Source: Acidovorax radicis N35 (GTDB taxonomy: Bacteria; Pseudomonadota; Gammaproteobacteria; Burkholderiales; Burkholderiaceae_C). Taken from it: 64,000 nucleotides of DNA. The position numbers and the translations under genes are program-made. Below are positions 10,019 through 19,691 of the stretch, one piece after another. Location: assembly GCF_000204195.1 (NCBI RefSeq), contig NZ_AFBG01000019.1, positions 496,001 to 560,000 of the forward strand, given 5' to 3'. The notes beneath the pieces are model-generated. The model was given only the letters and a program-made list of their open reading frames with translations. It was not told the DNA's origin and searched no databases. How positions within the stretch are numbered: the first letter of the stretch is position 1; each line of letters begins with the position of its first letter.

Positions 10019-11596
10019 CTAGCGCAGCGCCACTGCCGAGGACCCCGAGGGCAACCGGAACGCCTCCACCAGTTCGGCCAACTGTTGCGCCTGCACCCGC
10101 AGGCCCTGCGCGGCGGCGGACGATTCTTCGACCAGTGCGGCGTTCTGCTGCGTCATCTGGTCAAGCTGCGAGACCGCCTCGCCCACCTGGCTCAGGCCCG
10201 TGGTCTGCTCGCGTGCCGCGGTGCTGATCTCGCCAATGATGGTGGCCACCTGCTGCACCGAGTTCACGATCTCGCCCATGGTGCCGCCTGCTGCGTGGAC
10301 CAGCTTGGTGCCTTCGTCCACCTGCCGCACGCTGTCGCTGATCAGGCCCCCGATCTCCTTGGCCGCCGTGGCGGAACGCTGCGCCAGGCTGCGCACCTCG
10401 CTGGCGACCACGGCAAAACCCCGGCCCTGCTCACCCGCGCGCGCCGCTTCCACGGCGGCGTTCAGCGCAAGGATGTTGGTCTGGAAGGCAATGCCATCGA
10501 TCACGCTGGTGATGTCGGCAATGCGGCGCGACGACAGCGCGATGCCGTCCATGGTGCCCACCACGCGGTCCACGGCCTCACGCCCGCGCTGGGCCACGCC
10601 ACTGGCACCGGTGGCCAGGGTGCTGGCCTGCGCAGCGGCGTCGGCGCTGTGGCGCACGGTGGCCAGCAGTTCCTCCATGCTGGCGGCGATCTCTTCGAGG
10701 TTGGAGGCCGTATGTTCGGTGCGGGCCGACAGGTCGGCGTTGCCCGCCGCGATCTCGCTGCTGGCGCCGGCCACCGAGGTACTGGCCTGGCGCATGCCCA
10801 CCACCAGTTCCGCCAGCCGTGCCTGCATGCCAGCGAGGCGCGCCAGCAAGGCCTGCAGTTCGTCGCGGCTGCCCGCCTGCAGCGCTGGCACCGGTGAGGT
10901 GAGGTCGCCCTCGGCAATGCGGTCGGTGACTTCGGACGCATGGGCCAGCGGCTGCAGGATGGAGCGCGACAGCAGCCAGGCGCAGGCCAGGCTCAACAGC
11001 AACCCGACCACGGAGCCCGCCGCCAGCAGGGTGATGCCCTGGCGCTCGCTGCGGGCGGCGGCCTCTCGGGCCTCGGCGACGCGCTGGCGCTGGAAATCGG
11101 CCAGCTTGTTCACCGAGGCGGCGTAGGCGTCGGCCGCCGGGCGCAGGCGCGTGGCAATGGCGTCGGGCGGCAGGGCCTCGCCGTCCTTGCGGCGTTTGAC
11201 GAGGTCGTCCCGCACCGTGCGAAAACCATTGCCTGCCTTGTCAATGGCATCGAACAGAGCCTGGGACTCCGGGTCCGCCGCCAGTTCGTCCAGCCGCTTG
11301 CGCACTTCGGACGACCGGGCCGACGTGACCTTGCGGTCGGCATCGATGCGCGCAGCGTAGGCGGGGTTGTCGATTTCCAGCAGGGTTTCGGCCCGTACGG
11401 AGCTGAGCACCACGATGGCGTGCAGCTCGCGCGCCAATAGCGCCCGTTCGGACGATGCGCCGCCCAGGTCGTCGGCGATGTCCTGCAACCCCGCCAGCCG
11501 CCAGATACCGACGGCGGCTGAAAGCGACATGACCAGGCAGACAACGCCAAAGGCCAGGGCCAGGCGGACCGCAACACGTGCGTGGGAAATGGACAT
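10019..11596 (-). CDS. Methyl-accepting chemotaxis protein
   Basis: A 525-residue chemoreceptor. A membrane helix at about residues 10-32 is followed by a periplasmic four-helix-bundle ligand domain (30-185), a second membrane helix (about 187-209), a HAMP segment ([27 protein letters not shown]) and a long cytoplasmic coiled coil. The signalling tip [20 protein letters not shown] is intact. There is no C-terminal NWETF-like CheR/CheB tether. No che or flagellar gene is nearby, so it is an isolated receptor; its ligand cannot be told from the sequence. Confidence 0.93.
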   Translation of the reverse strand: MSISHARVAVRLALAFGVVCLVMSLSAAVGIWRLAGLQDIADDLGGASSERALLARELHAIVVLSSVRAETLLEIDNPAYAARIDADRKVTSARSSEVRKRLDELAADPESQALFDAIDKAGNGFRTVRDDLVKRRKDGEALPPDAIATRLRPAADAYAASVNKLADFQRQRVAEAREAAARSERQGITLLAAGSVVGLLLSLACAWLLSRSILQPLAHASEVTDRIAEGDLTSPVPALQAGSRDELQALLARLAGMQARLAELVVGMRQASTSVAGASSEIAAGNADLSARTEHTASNLEEIAASMEELLATVRHSADAAAQASTLATGASGVAQRGREAVDRVVGTMDGIALSSRRIADITSVIDGIAFQTNILALNAAVEAARAGEQGRGFAVVASEVRSLAQRSATAAKEIGGLISDSVRQVDEGTKLVHAAGGTMGEIVNSVQQVATIIGEISTAAREQTTGLSQVGEAVSQLDQMTQQNAALVEESSAAAQGLRVQAQQLAELVEAFRLPSGSSAVALR

Positions 11597-11740
11597 GAAG
11601 TGCTCTCGTGGGAATGATGATCAGTGATGCAGCTGCGCGCCGCGCAGCATGCGGGCCCGGGTCACCACCAGCTTATCGACAAAAGGTTACAAGCCCTTGA
11701 GCCTTCCCACAAGACCGCCGGTCCCTCCCCCCCAATGAAA

Positions 11741-11770
11741 AGGCCGCTGCAGGAGCCCCTGCAGCGGCCT
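11741..11770 (-). terminator. Rho-independent terminator downstream of htpX
   Basis: A 13-bp perfect stem AGGCCGCTGCAGG / CCTGCAGCGGCCT with a 4-base loop, followed on the minus strand by a short T-run (TTTT). It lies about 30 bases after the htpX stop. Confidence 0.8.
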
Positions 11771-11800
11771 CAAAGGGCCAGGGCACAAAGCCCAACCGGA

Positions 11801-12682
11801 TCAGCCTTGCTGCTGTGCGTTCTGCAGTGCGGCAATGCGCTCTTCGATGGGCGGGTGGGTGCTGAACAGTTTGCCAATGCCACCGGCAATGCCCATGGCG
11901 GCCATGCTCTTGGGCAGCTCAGCCGGGTGCATGCCGCCCAGGCGGGCCAGTGCGTTGATCATCGGCTGACGGCGGCCCATGAGCTGGGCGGCGCCCGCGT
12001 CGGCACGGAACTCGCGCTGGCGGCTGAACCAGGCGACGATCATGGCGGCCACGAAGCCCAGCAGGATGTCGAGCACGATGGTGGTCACGTAATAGCCGAT
12101 GCCGGGGCCCGAGCTGCTCTCGTCGTTCTTGCGCAGGAAGCTGTCGACCGCGTAGCCGATGACACGCGACAGGAACACGACGAAGGTGTTCATCACGCCC
12201 TGGATCAGGGTCATGGTGACCATGTCGCCGTTGGCGATGTGGGCCACCTCATGGCCGATCACGGCCTCGACCTCTTCCCGCGTCATGCCTTGCAGCAGGC
12301 CGGTGGACACCGCCACCAAGGCCGAGTTCTTGAACGCGCCCGTGGCAAACGCATTGGGGTCGCCCTCGAAGATGCCGACTTCGGGCATGCCGATCTTGGC
12401 TTCGGTGGCGAACTTGCGCACGGTCTCGACGATCCAGCGCTCGTCGGGCGAGCCGGAGCCGTCGATCACGCGCACGCCCGAGGTCCACTTGGCCATGGGC
12501 TTGCTGATAAGCAGCGAGATGATCGCGCCACCAAAGCCCATGACGAGCGCGAAGCCCAGCAACGCGCCCAGGTTCAGCCCGTTGGCCGTGAGGTAGCGGT
12601 TGACGCCCAGCAGGCTGGCCACCACCCCCAGCACGACAACGACGGCCAGGTTGGTCATCACAAACAAAAGGATCCGCTTCAT
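11801..12682 (-). CDS. htpX: Heat-shock membrane zinc protease HtpX
   Basis: A 293-residue inner-membrane M48 metalloprotease. Two N-terminal hydrophobic segments (about residues 4-26 and 33-60) precede the zinc motif HEVAH at 144-148; further hydrophobic stretches and the third-ligand region [10 protein letters not shown] follow. HtpX degrades damaged membrane proteins alongside FtsH. The ATG at 12682 (MKRILLFVM) is the conserved start; the frame is open a further 11 codons upstream. A sigma-32-like promoter lies about 50 bases upstream and a strong terminator follows, so it is transcribed alone. Confidence 0.95.
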   Translation of the reverse strand: MKRILLFVMTNLAVVVVLGVVASLLGVNRYLTANGLNLGALLGFALVMGFGGAIISLLISKPMAKWTSGVRVIDGSGSPDERWIVETVRKFATEAKIGMPEVGIFEGDPNAFATGAFKNSALVAVSTGLLQGMTREEVEAVIGHEVAHIANGDMVTMTLIQGVMNTFVVFLSRVIGYAVDSFLRKNDESSSGPGIGYYVTTIVLDILLGFVAAMIVAWFSRQREFRADAGAAQLMGRRQPMINALARLGGMHPAELPKSMAAMGIAGGIGKLFSTHPPIEERIAALQNAQQQG

Positions 12683-12729
12683 GGAATGGGTTCTCCGTGG
12701 GGTAAACAACAACAAGTGTTTGCTGGCTC

Positions 12730-12757
12730 AGATGGGGCCCGGCGGCTGCGCTTCAAG
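12730..12757 (-). promoter_or_regulatory. Sigma-32 (heat-shock) type promoter of htpX
   Basis: On the minus strand CTTGAAG (12757-12751) and CCCCATCT (12737-12730) are separated by 13 bases. This fits the E. coli RpoH consensus CTTGAAA-N11-16-CCCCATNT almost perfectly. The -10 element lies 48 bases before the htpX ATG, and htpX is an established heat-shock gene. Confidence 0.65.
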
Positions 12758-12877
12758 CGCCGCCCCCGGCCTGCGGGGCCACTGCGAGCCCCGGGCAGCC
12801 CCCATGGCCGCGATTTCATCGCGCTATGGTAGGTGCAAACCCCGGCCAGGGCCTTATCACACAAGCCTTGACGGGAA

Positions 12878-13660
12878 TTAGGAAAAGGACGCTGCCCGCA
12901 AGGGCCGGAATACCTGCGCATCGGCATAGAAGCCCGGCGCTTCGTTGGCGGGCCACCAGCCGGGTACGCCCAGCACGGGAAGCGGCGTGAAGGGCTTGGT
13001 GGCCCATGCAGTTGCCTCAACCGCCCCTGCCAGCCAAACATCCACATTCGCTATGGATTCGATAGCTATTGGTGCTTTGAATACGTGCGCCACCATCGGT
13101 TTTCGCGGGAAAACCAGCTTTTCGAGCAGCGCATGGCCGAACAGCACCAGCCGGGCCTGGCCCCACAGCGGGCGCAGGTCGATGAACAGGCGCTGCCAGT
13201 CTCGCGCATTGAGCGCATCCCACAGGGCATCCGGCGCCTGCAACAGCGCACCGTTTTCATCAAACACCGTGAGCGCATCGCGCAGCGGCCCGCGCACGGC
13301 CTGCACGCCGTCGGCAGCGATGGCCTGGGCCTGCAACTGGTTCAGGCGGCGCTTGGTGTGCGGGAAGTGCAGCCACACCAGGCCGTTGAAGAAGTCGTGC
13401 AGGTTGTCGCGGGTGGGGACGCGGCGGGTGTCCCAGATGTACTGCTCGTAGGCCGTGCCGTCGGGCAGCTCGGACTGGGCGGCGAACACCACCGGCGCAG
13501 CCCCTGGCACCGCGGCCTGCAGCGCTTGACCGACCGGGCTGCCGCCCTGCACCTGCTGCGCCACGGGCTGGCCCCTGGCGCGCCACGGCGCCAGCCAGGG
13601 AGCGCTCCAGTCGATCGCGCCCGGCAACGTGGGGGTGGGCGGGCTTACACCAGCCGCCAC
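12878..13660 (-). CDS. DUF3025 domain protein
   Basis: A 260-residue protein of unknown function. The signature [30 protein letters not shown] (split here as [10 protein letters not shown] and [11 protein letters not shown]) and [20 protein letters not shown] near the C-terminus are typical of DUF3025. The likely start is GTG at 13660, inside the last codons of pyrC (16-base overlap), so the two genes are translationally coupled. Residues about 195-207 ([12 protein letters not shown]) look like an insertion and may derive from a small palindromic repeat (see findings). No catalytic motif is recognised. Confidence 0.72.
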   Translation of the reverse strand: MAAGVSPPTPTLPGAIDWSAPWLAPWRARGQPVAQQVQGGSPVGQALQAAVPGAAPVVFAAQSELPDGTAYEQYIWDTRRVPTRDNLHDFFNGLVWLHFPHTKRRLNQLQAQAIAADGVQAVRGPLRDALTVFDENGALLQAPDALWDALNARDWQRLFIDLRPLWGQARLVLFGHALLEKLVFPRKPMVAHVFKAPIAIESIANVDVWLAGAVEATAWATKPFTPLPVLGVPGWWPANEAPGFYADAQVFRPLRAASFS

Positions 13661-14697
13661 GGCAGCGCTTCACCAGAGCGCAGGGGCTTGAGGTTGGCCT
13701 CGCCGAAGACGAAGCTCTCGGGCGGCGTCCAGGACTCGCGGCGCAGGGTGATGGTGCCGGTGTTGCGCGGCAGGCTGTAGAAGTCGGGGCCGTGGAAGCT
13801 GGCAAAGCCTTCGAGCTTGTCCAGCGCACCGGCGTTGTCGAACGCTTCGGCGTACATCTCCATCGCGGCGTGCGCTGTGTAGCAGCCGGCGCAGCCGCTG
13901 GCGTGCTCCTTGAGGTGCGCGGGGTGCGGGGCGCTGTCGGTGCCCAGGAAGAACTTGGCGGAGCCGCTGGTCGCGGCCTCCACCAGCGCCACGCGGTGCG
14001 TCTCGCGCTTGAGCACGGGCAGGCAGTAGTAGTGCGGGCGCACGCCGCCGACGAAGATCGCGTTGCGGTTGTACAGCAGGTGGTGCGCGGTGATGGTGGC
14101 GGCCGTGAAGCGGTCGGACGCCTGCACGTAGTCGGCCGCGTCCTTGGTGGTGATGTGCTCGAAGACGATCTTGAGCTCGGGGAAGTCGCGGCGCAGCGGG
14201 ATGAGCTGCTGGTCGATGAAGACGGCCTCGCGGTCAAACAGGTCGATATCGCTGCTGGTCACCTCGCCGTGCACCAGCAGCAGCATCCCTGCCTTCTGCA
14301 TGGCTTCGAGCGTCTTGTACGTCTTGCGCAGGTCGGTCACGCCCGCGTCGCTGTTGGTGGTGGCGCCGGCGGGATAGAGCTTGCAGGCCACCACGCCCGC
14401 GTCCTTGGCGCGCGCGATCTCGTCGGCGGGCAGGTTGTCGGTGAGGTACAGCGTCATCAGCGGCTCGAACTGCACACCGGCAGGAACGGCGGCCAGGATG
14501 CGCTGTTTGTAGGCCAGGGCCTGCTCGGCCGTGGTCACGGGCGGGCGCAGGTTGGGCATGATGATCGCGCGGCCAAACTGGGCGGCCGTGTGCGGCACCA
14601 CAGTGTGCAGCGGCTCGCCGTCGCGCACGTGCAGGTGCCAGTCGTCGGGGCGGGTGATGGTGAGGGTGTCGATGGGGGTGGGGTGTGCGGCTGTCAT
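13645..14697 (-). CDS. pyrC: Dihydroorotase
   Basis: A 350-residue enzyme of de novo pyrimidine synthesis that cyclises carbamoyl aspartate to dihydroorotate. Motifs: [12 protein letters not shown] with the first metal histidines, the carboxylated lysine in [40 protein letters not shown] and the aspartate in FLGTDSAPH. This is the class II (E. coli PyrC) type. The frame is open 28 codons upstream, but that part only translates a palindromic repeat; ATG 14697 ([12 protein letters not shown]) is the sensible start. The 3' end overlaps the DUF3025 gene. Confidence 0.95.
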   Translation of the reverse strand: MTAAHPTPIDTLTITRPDDWHLHVRDGEPLHTVVPHTAAQFGRAIIMPNLRPPVTTAEQALAYKQRILAAVPAGVQFEPLMTLYLTDNLPADEIARAKDAGVVACKLYPAGATTNSDAGVTDLRKTYKTLEAMQKAGMLLLVHGEVTSSDIDLFDREAVFIDQQLIPLRRDFPELKIVFEHITTKDAADYVQASDRFTAATITAHHLLYNRNAIFVGGVRPHYYCLPVLKRETHRVALVEAATSGSAKFFLGTDSAPHPAHLKEHASGCAGCYTAHAAMEMYAEAFDNAGALDKLEGFASFHGPDFYSLPRNTGTITLRRESWTPPESFVFGEANLKPLRSGEALPWRLV

Positions 14698-14720
14698 GGG
14701 CAGCATTGTCCCATCGGCTT

Positions 14721-14776
14721 GAAAACTATCATTTTTATAGCTGTCAGCGCTTACCAGATAAGCGCTGACAGCCAAA
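14721..14776. repeat. Small palindromic repeat (AGCGCTTAT family), copy 2
   Basis: A 13-bp perfect stem CTGTCAGCGCTTA / TAAGCGCTGACAG (14741-14753 and 14759-14771) with a 5-base loop, preceded by the arm AACTATCATTTTTATAG. It separates pyrC from the upstream Bug gene and could also act as a transcription barrier. Confidence 0.75.
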
Positions 14777-14804
14777 AACACTCAAAGACCAAGCGTCCCG
14801 GCGC

Positions 14805-15815
14805 TCATTCGGCCGTGATGCCAGCCTTGCGCACCACCTCGCCGAATTTCACGAGGCGCTCGGACATCATCTTCTCGAACGCGGCCGGCGCCATCTCTTC
14901 CGGCACGATCACGCCGCGCTCCTTGAGGTTGGCCACCATGGCGGGTGACGTTGCAACCTGGCGCACGGCCTTGTACAAGGTCTGCACGACGGCGTCGGGC
15001 GTGCCGCCGGGCGCGGCCAGGCCGGTCCACGACGTGAGGTTGAGCTCGGGGTAGCCGACCTCGGCCATGGTGGGGACATCGGGCAGTTGCGGCAGGCGCT
15101 GGTCGGCGGCCACTGCCAGGGCGCGCACCTTGCCCGCCTGGACGTGGGGCAGCATGATGACCAGGTTGTCGAGGATGAACTGCACCTCGTTGGCCAGCAC
15201 CGCGGTGATCAGCGGCGTGCCGCCACGGTAGGGAATGTGGGTGGTGAACGCACCGGTCGCGGCCTTGAACATCTCGACGTTGAGCTGGCCCATGCTGCCC
15301 ACGCCGCCGCTGCCGTAGTTGAGCTTGCCGGGGTTCTTCTTGGCGTAGGCCACGAACTCGGCGAACGTCTTGAACGGCAGGCTGCTGTGCACCACCAGCG
15401 CGTTGGGCTGGCGGCCCAGGATGGCGATGTTCTCGAAATCCTTGACCGGGTCGTAGCCCACCTTGGGCTGGGTCAGCGGGTTGGCCAGGTGGCTGCTTTG
15501 CGACGACACGACCAGCGTGTAGCCGTCGGGCTTGGCGCGCGCCACATACAACGCGCCCACCGATCCGCCTGCGCCGGCGCGGTTCTCCACCACGATGGGC
15601 ACGCCCAGCACCTTGGACAGTGGCTCGGAATACTGGCGCGCCATGATGTCCACCGAGCCGCCGGGCGGGAACGGCACCACGAGCGTGATCGGGCGCGAAG
15701 GGTATTTCTCGTCGGCCTGCACCGCCAGCGGCGCCAAGCCGGCCACGGCCGCCAGGCCCAGCGCCAGGCTGGCGGAAAGAACACGACGGCGGGGAGATTG
15801 CGAAGCAAATGGCAT
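14805..15815 (-). CDS. Bug/TctC family tripartite tricarboxylate-type binding protein
   Basis: A 336-residue periplasmic binding protein. The signal peptide occupies about residues 1-35 (RRRVLSASLALGLAAVAG...VQADE; the double basic stretch is slightly Tat-like but lacks RRxFLK). It continues with YPSRPITLVVPFPPGGSVD, VVENRAGAGGSVGA and the ligand-site PDGYTLVV typical of Bug proteins. No TctAB membrane partners are nearby, as is usual for Bug proteins, which are greatly expanded in Betaproteobacteria. The peptidase gene lies 96 bases upstream on the same strand, suggesting that it binds a carboxylated product or substrate of that enzyme. Confidence 0.9.
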   Translation of the reverse strand: MPFASQSPRRRVLSASLALGLAAVAGLAPLAVQADEKYPSRPITLVVPFPPGGSVDIMARQYSEPLSKVLGVPIVVENRAGAGGSVGALYVARAKPDGYTLVVSSQSSHLANPLTQPKVGYDPVKDFENIAILGRQPNALVVHSSLPFKTFAEFVAYAKKNPGKLNYGSGGVGSMGQLNVEMFKAATGAFTTHIPYRGGTPLITAVLANEVQFILDNLVIMLPHVQAGKVRALAVAADQRLPQLPDVPTMAEVGYPELNLTSWTGLAAPGGTPDAVVQTLYKAVRQVATSPAMVANLKERGVIVPEEMAPAAFEKMMSERLVKFGEVVRKAGITAE

Positions 15816-15911
15816 GGGTCTTCTTTCAGGAAACTGGGATGGGGATGGAGCCTGCGCGCAGCGGCATTGGCAGGCTTGTGCGGACGAGCGCAGGTTCGCG
15901 GAATGGATCGA

Positions 15912-17081
15912 TCAGGGGTGGTCGAGCACCGCCAGCGCCACCGCCTGCGCACGCGGCACGAAGGTGGACAGCTCGCAGTACTCGCGCTCGGTGTGCGGGT
16001 GGCCGCCCACGGGGCCGGTGCCGCACAGCGTGGGCGCGCCTACCGATGCGGTCAGGCCGCTGTCGGCCGCGCCGCCGGTGAATTCGCCCTGCACCTCGAA
16101 GCCCAGCGACAGGGCGCCGCGCTGGTACAGCGCCAGCAGCGCGTCGGGCGTGGGCTTCATGGGCAGCGTGCGGCGCGATTCGGTGATGCGGCCTTGGGTG
16201 CGCGGCACGGATTCCTCTTCCACGATGGCGCGCACCTTCTGCAGCAGTGCCTCCGGGTCGGTGTCGGAGGTGAAGCGCAGGTCCACCTCGGCCTTGGCGT
16301 GCGGCGCCACCATGTTGGGCACGATGCCGCCGTGCACCACGCCTACGTTGACGGTGGTGCCCGTGGCGGGGTCGGTCAGCGCGTGCAGTGCCAATATCTT
16401 GCGGGCCAGGGCCTCGATGGCGCTCGCGCCTGCGGCGTGGTTGATGCCGGCATGGGCGGCGACGCCCTCCACCTCGAACTCCACCACCATCGAGCCCTTG
16501 CGGCTTGTCACCAGGTTGCCGCTGACGCGGCCCGGCTCGGCATTGAGCACCGCCTTGACGCCGCGCGCCTTGGCCATGATGCGCTCGCGCGTGACGGGTG
16601 AGCCGATCTCCTCGTCGCACGAGAAGAACAGCTGCAGCGGCCCCTTCAGCCCGCCGCAGCGCGCAAACGCCTCGGCCACGAACACGTTCATCACCAGGCC
16701 CGACTTCATGTCGGCCACGCCGGGGCCGTAGGCACGGCCGTCCGCCACGCGGAAGGGGCGGCGCGCCACGGTGCCGGCGGGGAACACGGTGTCCATGTGG
16801 CCCATGAGCACGATGGGCGGGCCGTCGGCGGCGCCGGGAACGTGGGCATGCAGCAGCACGCCATAGCCTGGCACGGGCTCGAACTGCACGGCCACGCCGG
16901 CAGCCTCCAGCCGCTCGCGCAGGGCAGTGGCCACGGCCGTCACACCCGCCTCGTCACGGCTGCCGCTGTCGATGTCCACGACTTTCTGCAACAGGTCTTG
17001 CATGGCTTGGGACTGGCTGGCGAGCCAGTCCAGAATGCGCTGGCGCACCGCCAGGCCTTGGTTTTCAAGGGTATCCTGCAT
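15912..17081 (-). CDS. M20 family peptidase, carboxypeptidase G2-like (glutamate carboxypeptidase)
   Basis: A 389-residue zinc enzyme without signal peptide. Metal motifs: LMGHMDTVFP, GPGVADMKSG, FSCDEEIGS, LNAEPGR, and a late GGHPHTEREYCELSTF. A dimerisation domain interrupts the catalytic domain at about residues 190-305. The CPG2 family removes C-terminal glutamate from folates or other N-acyl glutamates, but the real substrate is unknown. It is divergent from the RpiR-type regulator 102 bases away and lies upstream of the Bug gene, so the three probably form a peptide or amino-acid salvage unit. Confidence 0.85.
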   Translation of the reverse strand: MQDTLENQGLAVRQRILDWLASQSQAMQDLLQKVVDIDSGSRDEAGVTAVATALRERLEAAGVAVQFEPVPGYGVLLHAHVPGAADGPPIVLMGHMDTVFPAGTVARRPFRVADGRAYGPGVADMKSGLVMNVFVAEAFARCGGLKGPLQLFFSCDEEIGSPVTRERIMAKARGVKAVLNAEPGRVSGNLVTSRKGSMVVEFEVEGVAAHAGINHAAGASAIEALARKILALHALTDPATGTTVNVGVVHGGIVPNMVAPHAKAEVDLRFTSDTDPEALLQKVRAIVEEESVPRTQGRITESRRTLPMKPTPDALLALYQRGALSLGFEVQGEFTGGAADSGLTASVGAPTLCGTGPVGGHPHTEREYCELSTFVPRAQAVALAVLDHP

Positions 17082-17183
17082 CTCAATCCTCGGGGTTGGC
17101 CCCGGAATCGGGGCGCGAATCTGGGTTGAAGTGTTGCACGCGTCGCCCGTGTTTGCAATACGTTTTTCACAAAAGAGACATCA

Positions 17184-18104
17184 ATGAAATCATCATTGCA
17201 AACATCCACAGGCTTGCTGACCGAGCGCCTGGCGCGGCAGAGCGCGGAGCTGACCGTCAGCGAACGCGCTCTGGCCGAAGCCCTGGGGCGCGACTACCCG
17301 CACGCACTGCTCGAGTCGGCCACAGCCCTGGCCGCGCGCAATGGCACCAGCGCGTCGACCGTGGTGCGGCTGTTCGCCAAGCTGGGCTACGCCAGCTATG
17401 CCGAGGCTCAGCGCGAGGCGCGCGGCGAAGTCACCGCCCTGCTGCAGACGGCCGGCCAGCGCGCCCCGGTGACCATCGGCACCGAGCGCAGCCTGCCGCA
17501 GTGCGTGGACGATGCACTGCTGCATGACCAGCACAACATCACCGCCACGCGCGACAGCCTGGACATGGTCGCATTCGAAGCGATGGCCCGGCGCATTGCC
17601 CAGACCGAGGGGCGGATCTTCGTGCTGGCCCAGATCAACAGCGCCCCCGTGGCCGCCTGGCTGGCGCTGCACCTGAACATGTGCCGCCCTGGCGTGCAGG
17701 AACTGGGTGCCGGGGCGGTGGCAGCCACCGACCAGCTGCTGTGGGTGCAGCCCGAGGACACGCTGCTCGTCTTCAGCATCCGCCGCTACGCCAGCGGGCC
17801 GGTGAAGGTGGCCCAGCGCTTTCGCGACGCGGGCGCGCAGGTCCTGGCCATCACCGACAGCCCGGCCGCCCCGCTGGCGGCGCTGGCCCAACACCTCGTG
17901 CAGGTGCGCACGTCTAACGCATCGCCCTTCGATTCGTATACCGCCGCCTTCTTCGTCTGCAATGCCCTGGTCTCGGCCGTCGCGCAGCTTCGCCATGCGC
18001 AGGTGTCCGAGGCGCTCAAGCGCAGGGACACGCTGTGGAAGGATGTGGAGGACCAGCAGCTCATCGTGAACGACACACCGGCGCGCAAGCCCCCACGCAA
18101 GTAG
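17184..18104 (+). CDS. MurR/RpiR family transcriptional regulator
   Basis: A 306-residue regulator. The N-terminal RpiR helix-turn-helix spans about residues 15-90 (SERALAEALG, LAARNGTSASTVVRLFAKLGYASYAEAQREAR), followed by a SIS sugar-isomerase-like effector domain at about 120-270 (RIFVLAQINSAPVAAWLALHL, DTLLVFSIRRYASGPVKVAQRFRDAGAQVLAITDS). SIS domains usually bind phosphosugars, though relatives near peptidase genes may sense other ligands. The divergent arrangement with the peptidase-Bug pair suggests it controls them. Confidence 0.88.
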   Translation: MKSSLQTSTGLLTERLARQSAELTVSERALAEALGRDYPHALLESATALAARNGTSASTVVRLFAKLGYASYAEAQREARGEVTALLQTAGQRAPVTIGTERSLPQCVDDALLHDQHNITATRDSLDMVAFEAMARRIAQTEGRIFVLAQINSAPVAAWLALHLNMCRPGVQELGAGAVAATDQLLWVQPEDTLLVFSIRRYASGPVKVAQRFRDAGAQVLAITDSPAAPLAALAQHLVQVRTSNASPFDSYTAAFFVCNALVSAVAQLRHAQVSEALKRRDTLWKDVEDQQLIVNDTPARKPPRK

Positions 18105-18179
18105 CAGGGGCAGACACACCAGCGGGCAGCGCCCTGTGCATATGGCCCGAAAAACCCTGCCAACCGGCGTCCAGGGCGG

Positions 18180-19675
18180 TCAGCCAGCAGCCAGCGTGGC
18201 GCGCCACTCGGCAAATCGCATCGCAATCGTTGGCGCGATGGCATCGAATGCCTCCCAGCTGTCGGGAGTCCGGGCCTCGTCCGGGTCGCGAAAGTGGTTG
18301 GACGAACCGAACACGGCCTGGATGTCGGCCTGCCAGCGCTGGTCGTCGGGCGCACCAAAGCCCTTGTAGTAGTAGCCCCAGAAGCCATTCGCTTCGTCGG
18401 TGATGTCGCTGCTCCAGACAATGCGCTGGCAGGGACCATGCAGAAACTGCAATGGTGTGGCCACACGGGCTCGCCAAGGTGCCAGCACGCTGTCCGGGTA
18501 GCGCTGCGGGTTGAGCAGGCCGTGCAACGCGCACCAGGTCGCAAAGAACGCGCCTTCCACATAGACCAGGGGTTGGGTCTCTTCGTAGCTGGCACTGGCC
18601 TCGATGAAGTCCAGCTCCTGGCGCAATTTCACGAAAACGCGGGCGATGCCGGGGCCTTCGCCGTCGCGCTCCAGGATCATCTCCAGCATGTCGTTGACAG
18701 GCTGGGTCACATAGGGATCGTCTGCATCGGTGCCTGGAAAGTGCTGCCACGACAGCCCCTGGGGCAAAGGCACCACCTGGGCAGCCTGCGCCGGCACGAG
18801 GATTCTCACGACATGGGTGCGCCAGACGCGCCCGTCTCTGACCGGGGGCCACAGGCTTCGGTGTCTGGGGGCCCTCTCGGCAAAAACCGCGATGCCGGTG
18901 GACTGCGAGGTGACGTAGGTCCTGTTGTTGTGCGGCGTGCGGGCTTGAGCGGCTTGGCCCCCACGCTGGCGAGCCACTGCCGCACCACAGGGTCGTCAAT
19001 GCGTCGGCCGATGCAGGCCAGCATCTGAACCCACGGGCTGCCACCGCCTTCGGGTGCGGGGGCATGCGCAGCCCCTGCTGCGGGGGCTGCGCTGCCAGAG
19101 GCCGACTGCTGCAACCGCCCTTGCACGGCATCCTCGATCCAGCCATCGAAATCGGGCCAGCGCTGCTCCGCCTCGGACACGATGTCTTCCCCGGTCGGGG
19201 GCACCGCCAGGCCCTGCCCCGCCAGCCACTCCAGCAGCTCGCGGGCGACCTCCGATCCCTCTTCGGGCGAATCGTCCATGTCGCCGCTGAGGGAAAACTC
19301 GCCGTAGCCGATGCCCAGCAAGCGCAGAAACTGCAAGGCATCGCTGGCCAGCACCCGCCCTCCGCCTTCGGACCCGAGGTACACCACGGGCATTCCGCCC
19401 TGGGGAGCACGCCAGACCGCAATGGCAGCACCGTCTGGCTGGGTGCCAAAGACCCCGAGCTGCTGCGCCGCGAACTGTCCGCTGGCATGGCCTTCCCCGC
19501 CAAAGTAGCGGGCCACGGCACGGGGCGGCTCTGCATGAAAGGCAAAGAAGCCACTCACGCTCGCGGACGAGTAGCGCAGCTGCGGGCACGCCTGCAGGAG
19601 GTCGCGCAGAGGTTGCGGCACCGGCAGGTCCGCGGGAAAGGCAAATTTGTCGGCCGCTGGGGTATTGCTGTGCAT
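18180..19675 (-). pseudogene. SUKH/SMI1-KNR4-like protein gene, broken by a frameshift
   Basis: Two minus-strand frames continue each other. The first (ATG 19675, MHSNTPAADKF, stop at 18806) has a SUKH-like N-terminal half: VPQPLRDLL, FFAFHAEP, LGVFGTQPDGAAIAVWR, MPVVYLGSEGGG, ALQFLRLLGIGYGEF. Its last ~45 residues turn into low-complexity R/P/T-rich sequence. The second frame (18977 to 18180) takes over near 18930-18950 with natural-looking sequence (NNRTYVTSQSTGIAVFAE, GRVWRTHVVRILV, DITDEANGFWGYYYKG) to a clean stop. Restoring one reading frame needs a -1 shift within 18806-18977. It may be a real mutation or a sequencing error; no slippery heptamer is evident. SUKH proteins are often immunity proteins or general binding scaffolds. 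The full product would be about 495 residues; the C-terminal domain is not recognised. Confidence 0.6.
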
Positions 19676-19691
19676 GGTGGTGAGATTCCTG

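Noticed and set aside
14698..14781. 28-codon N-terminal extension of pyrC
   Set aside because: It only translates the small palindromic repeat and lies before the conserved dihydroorotase start.
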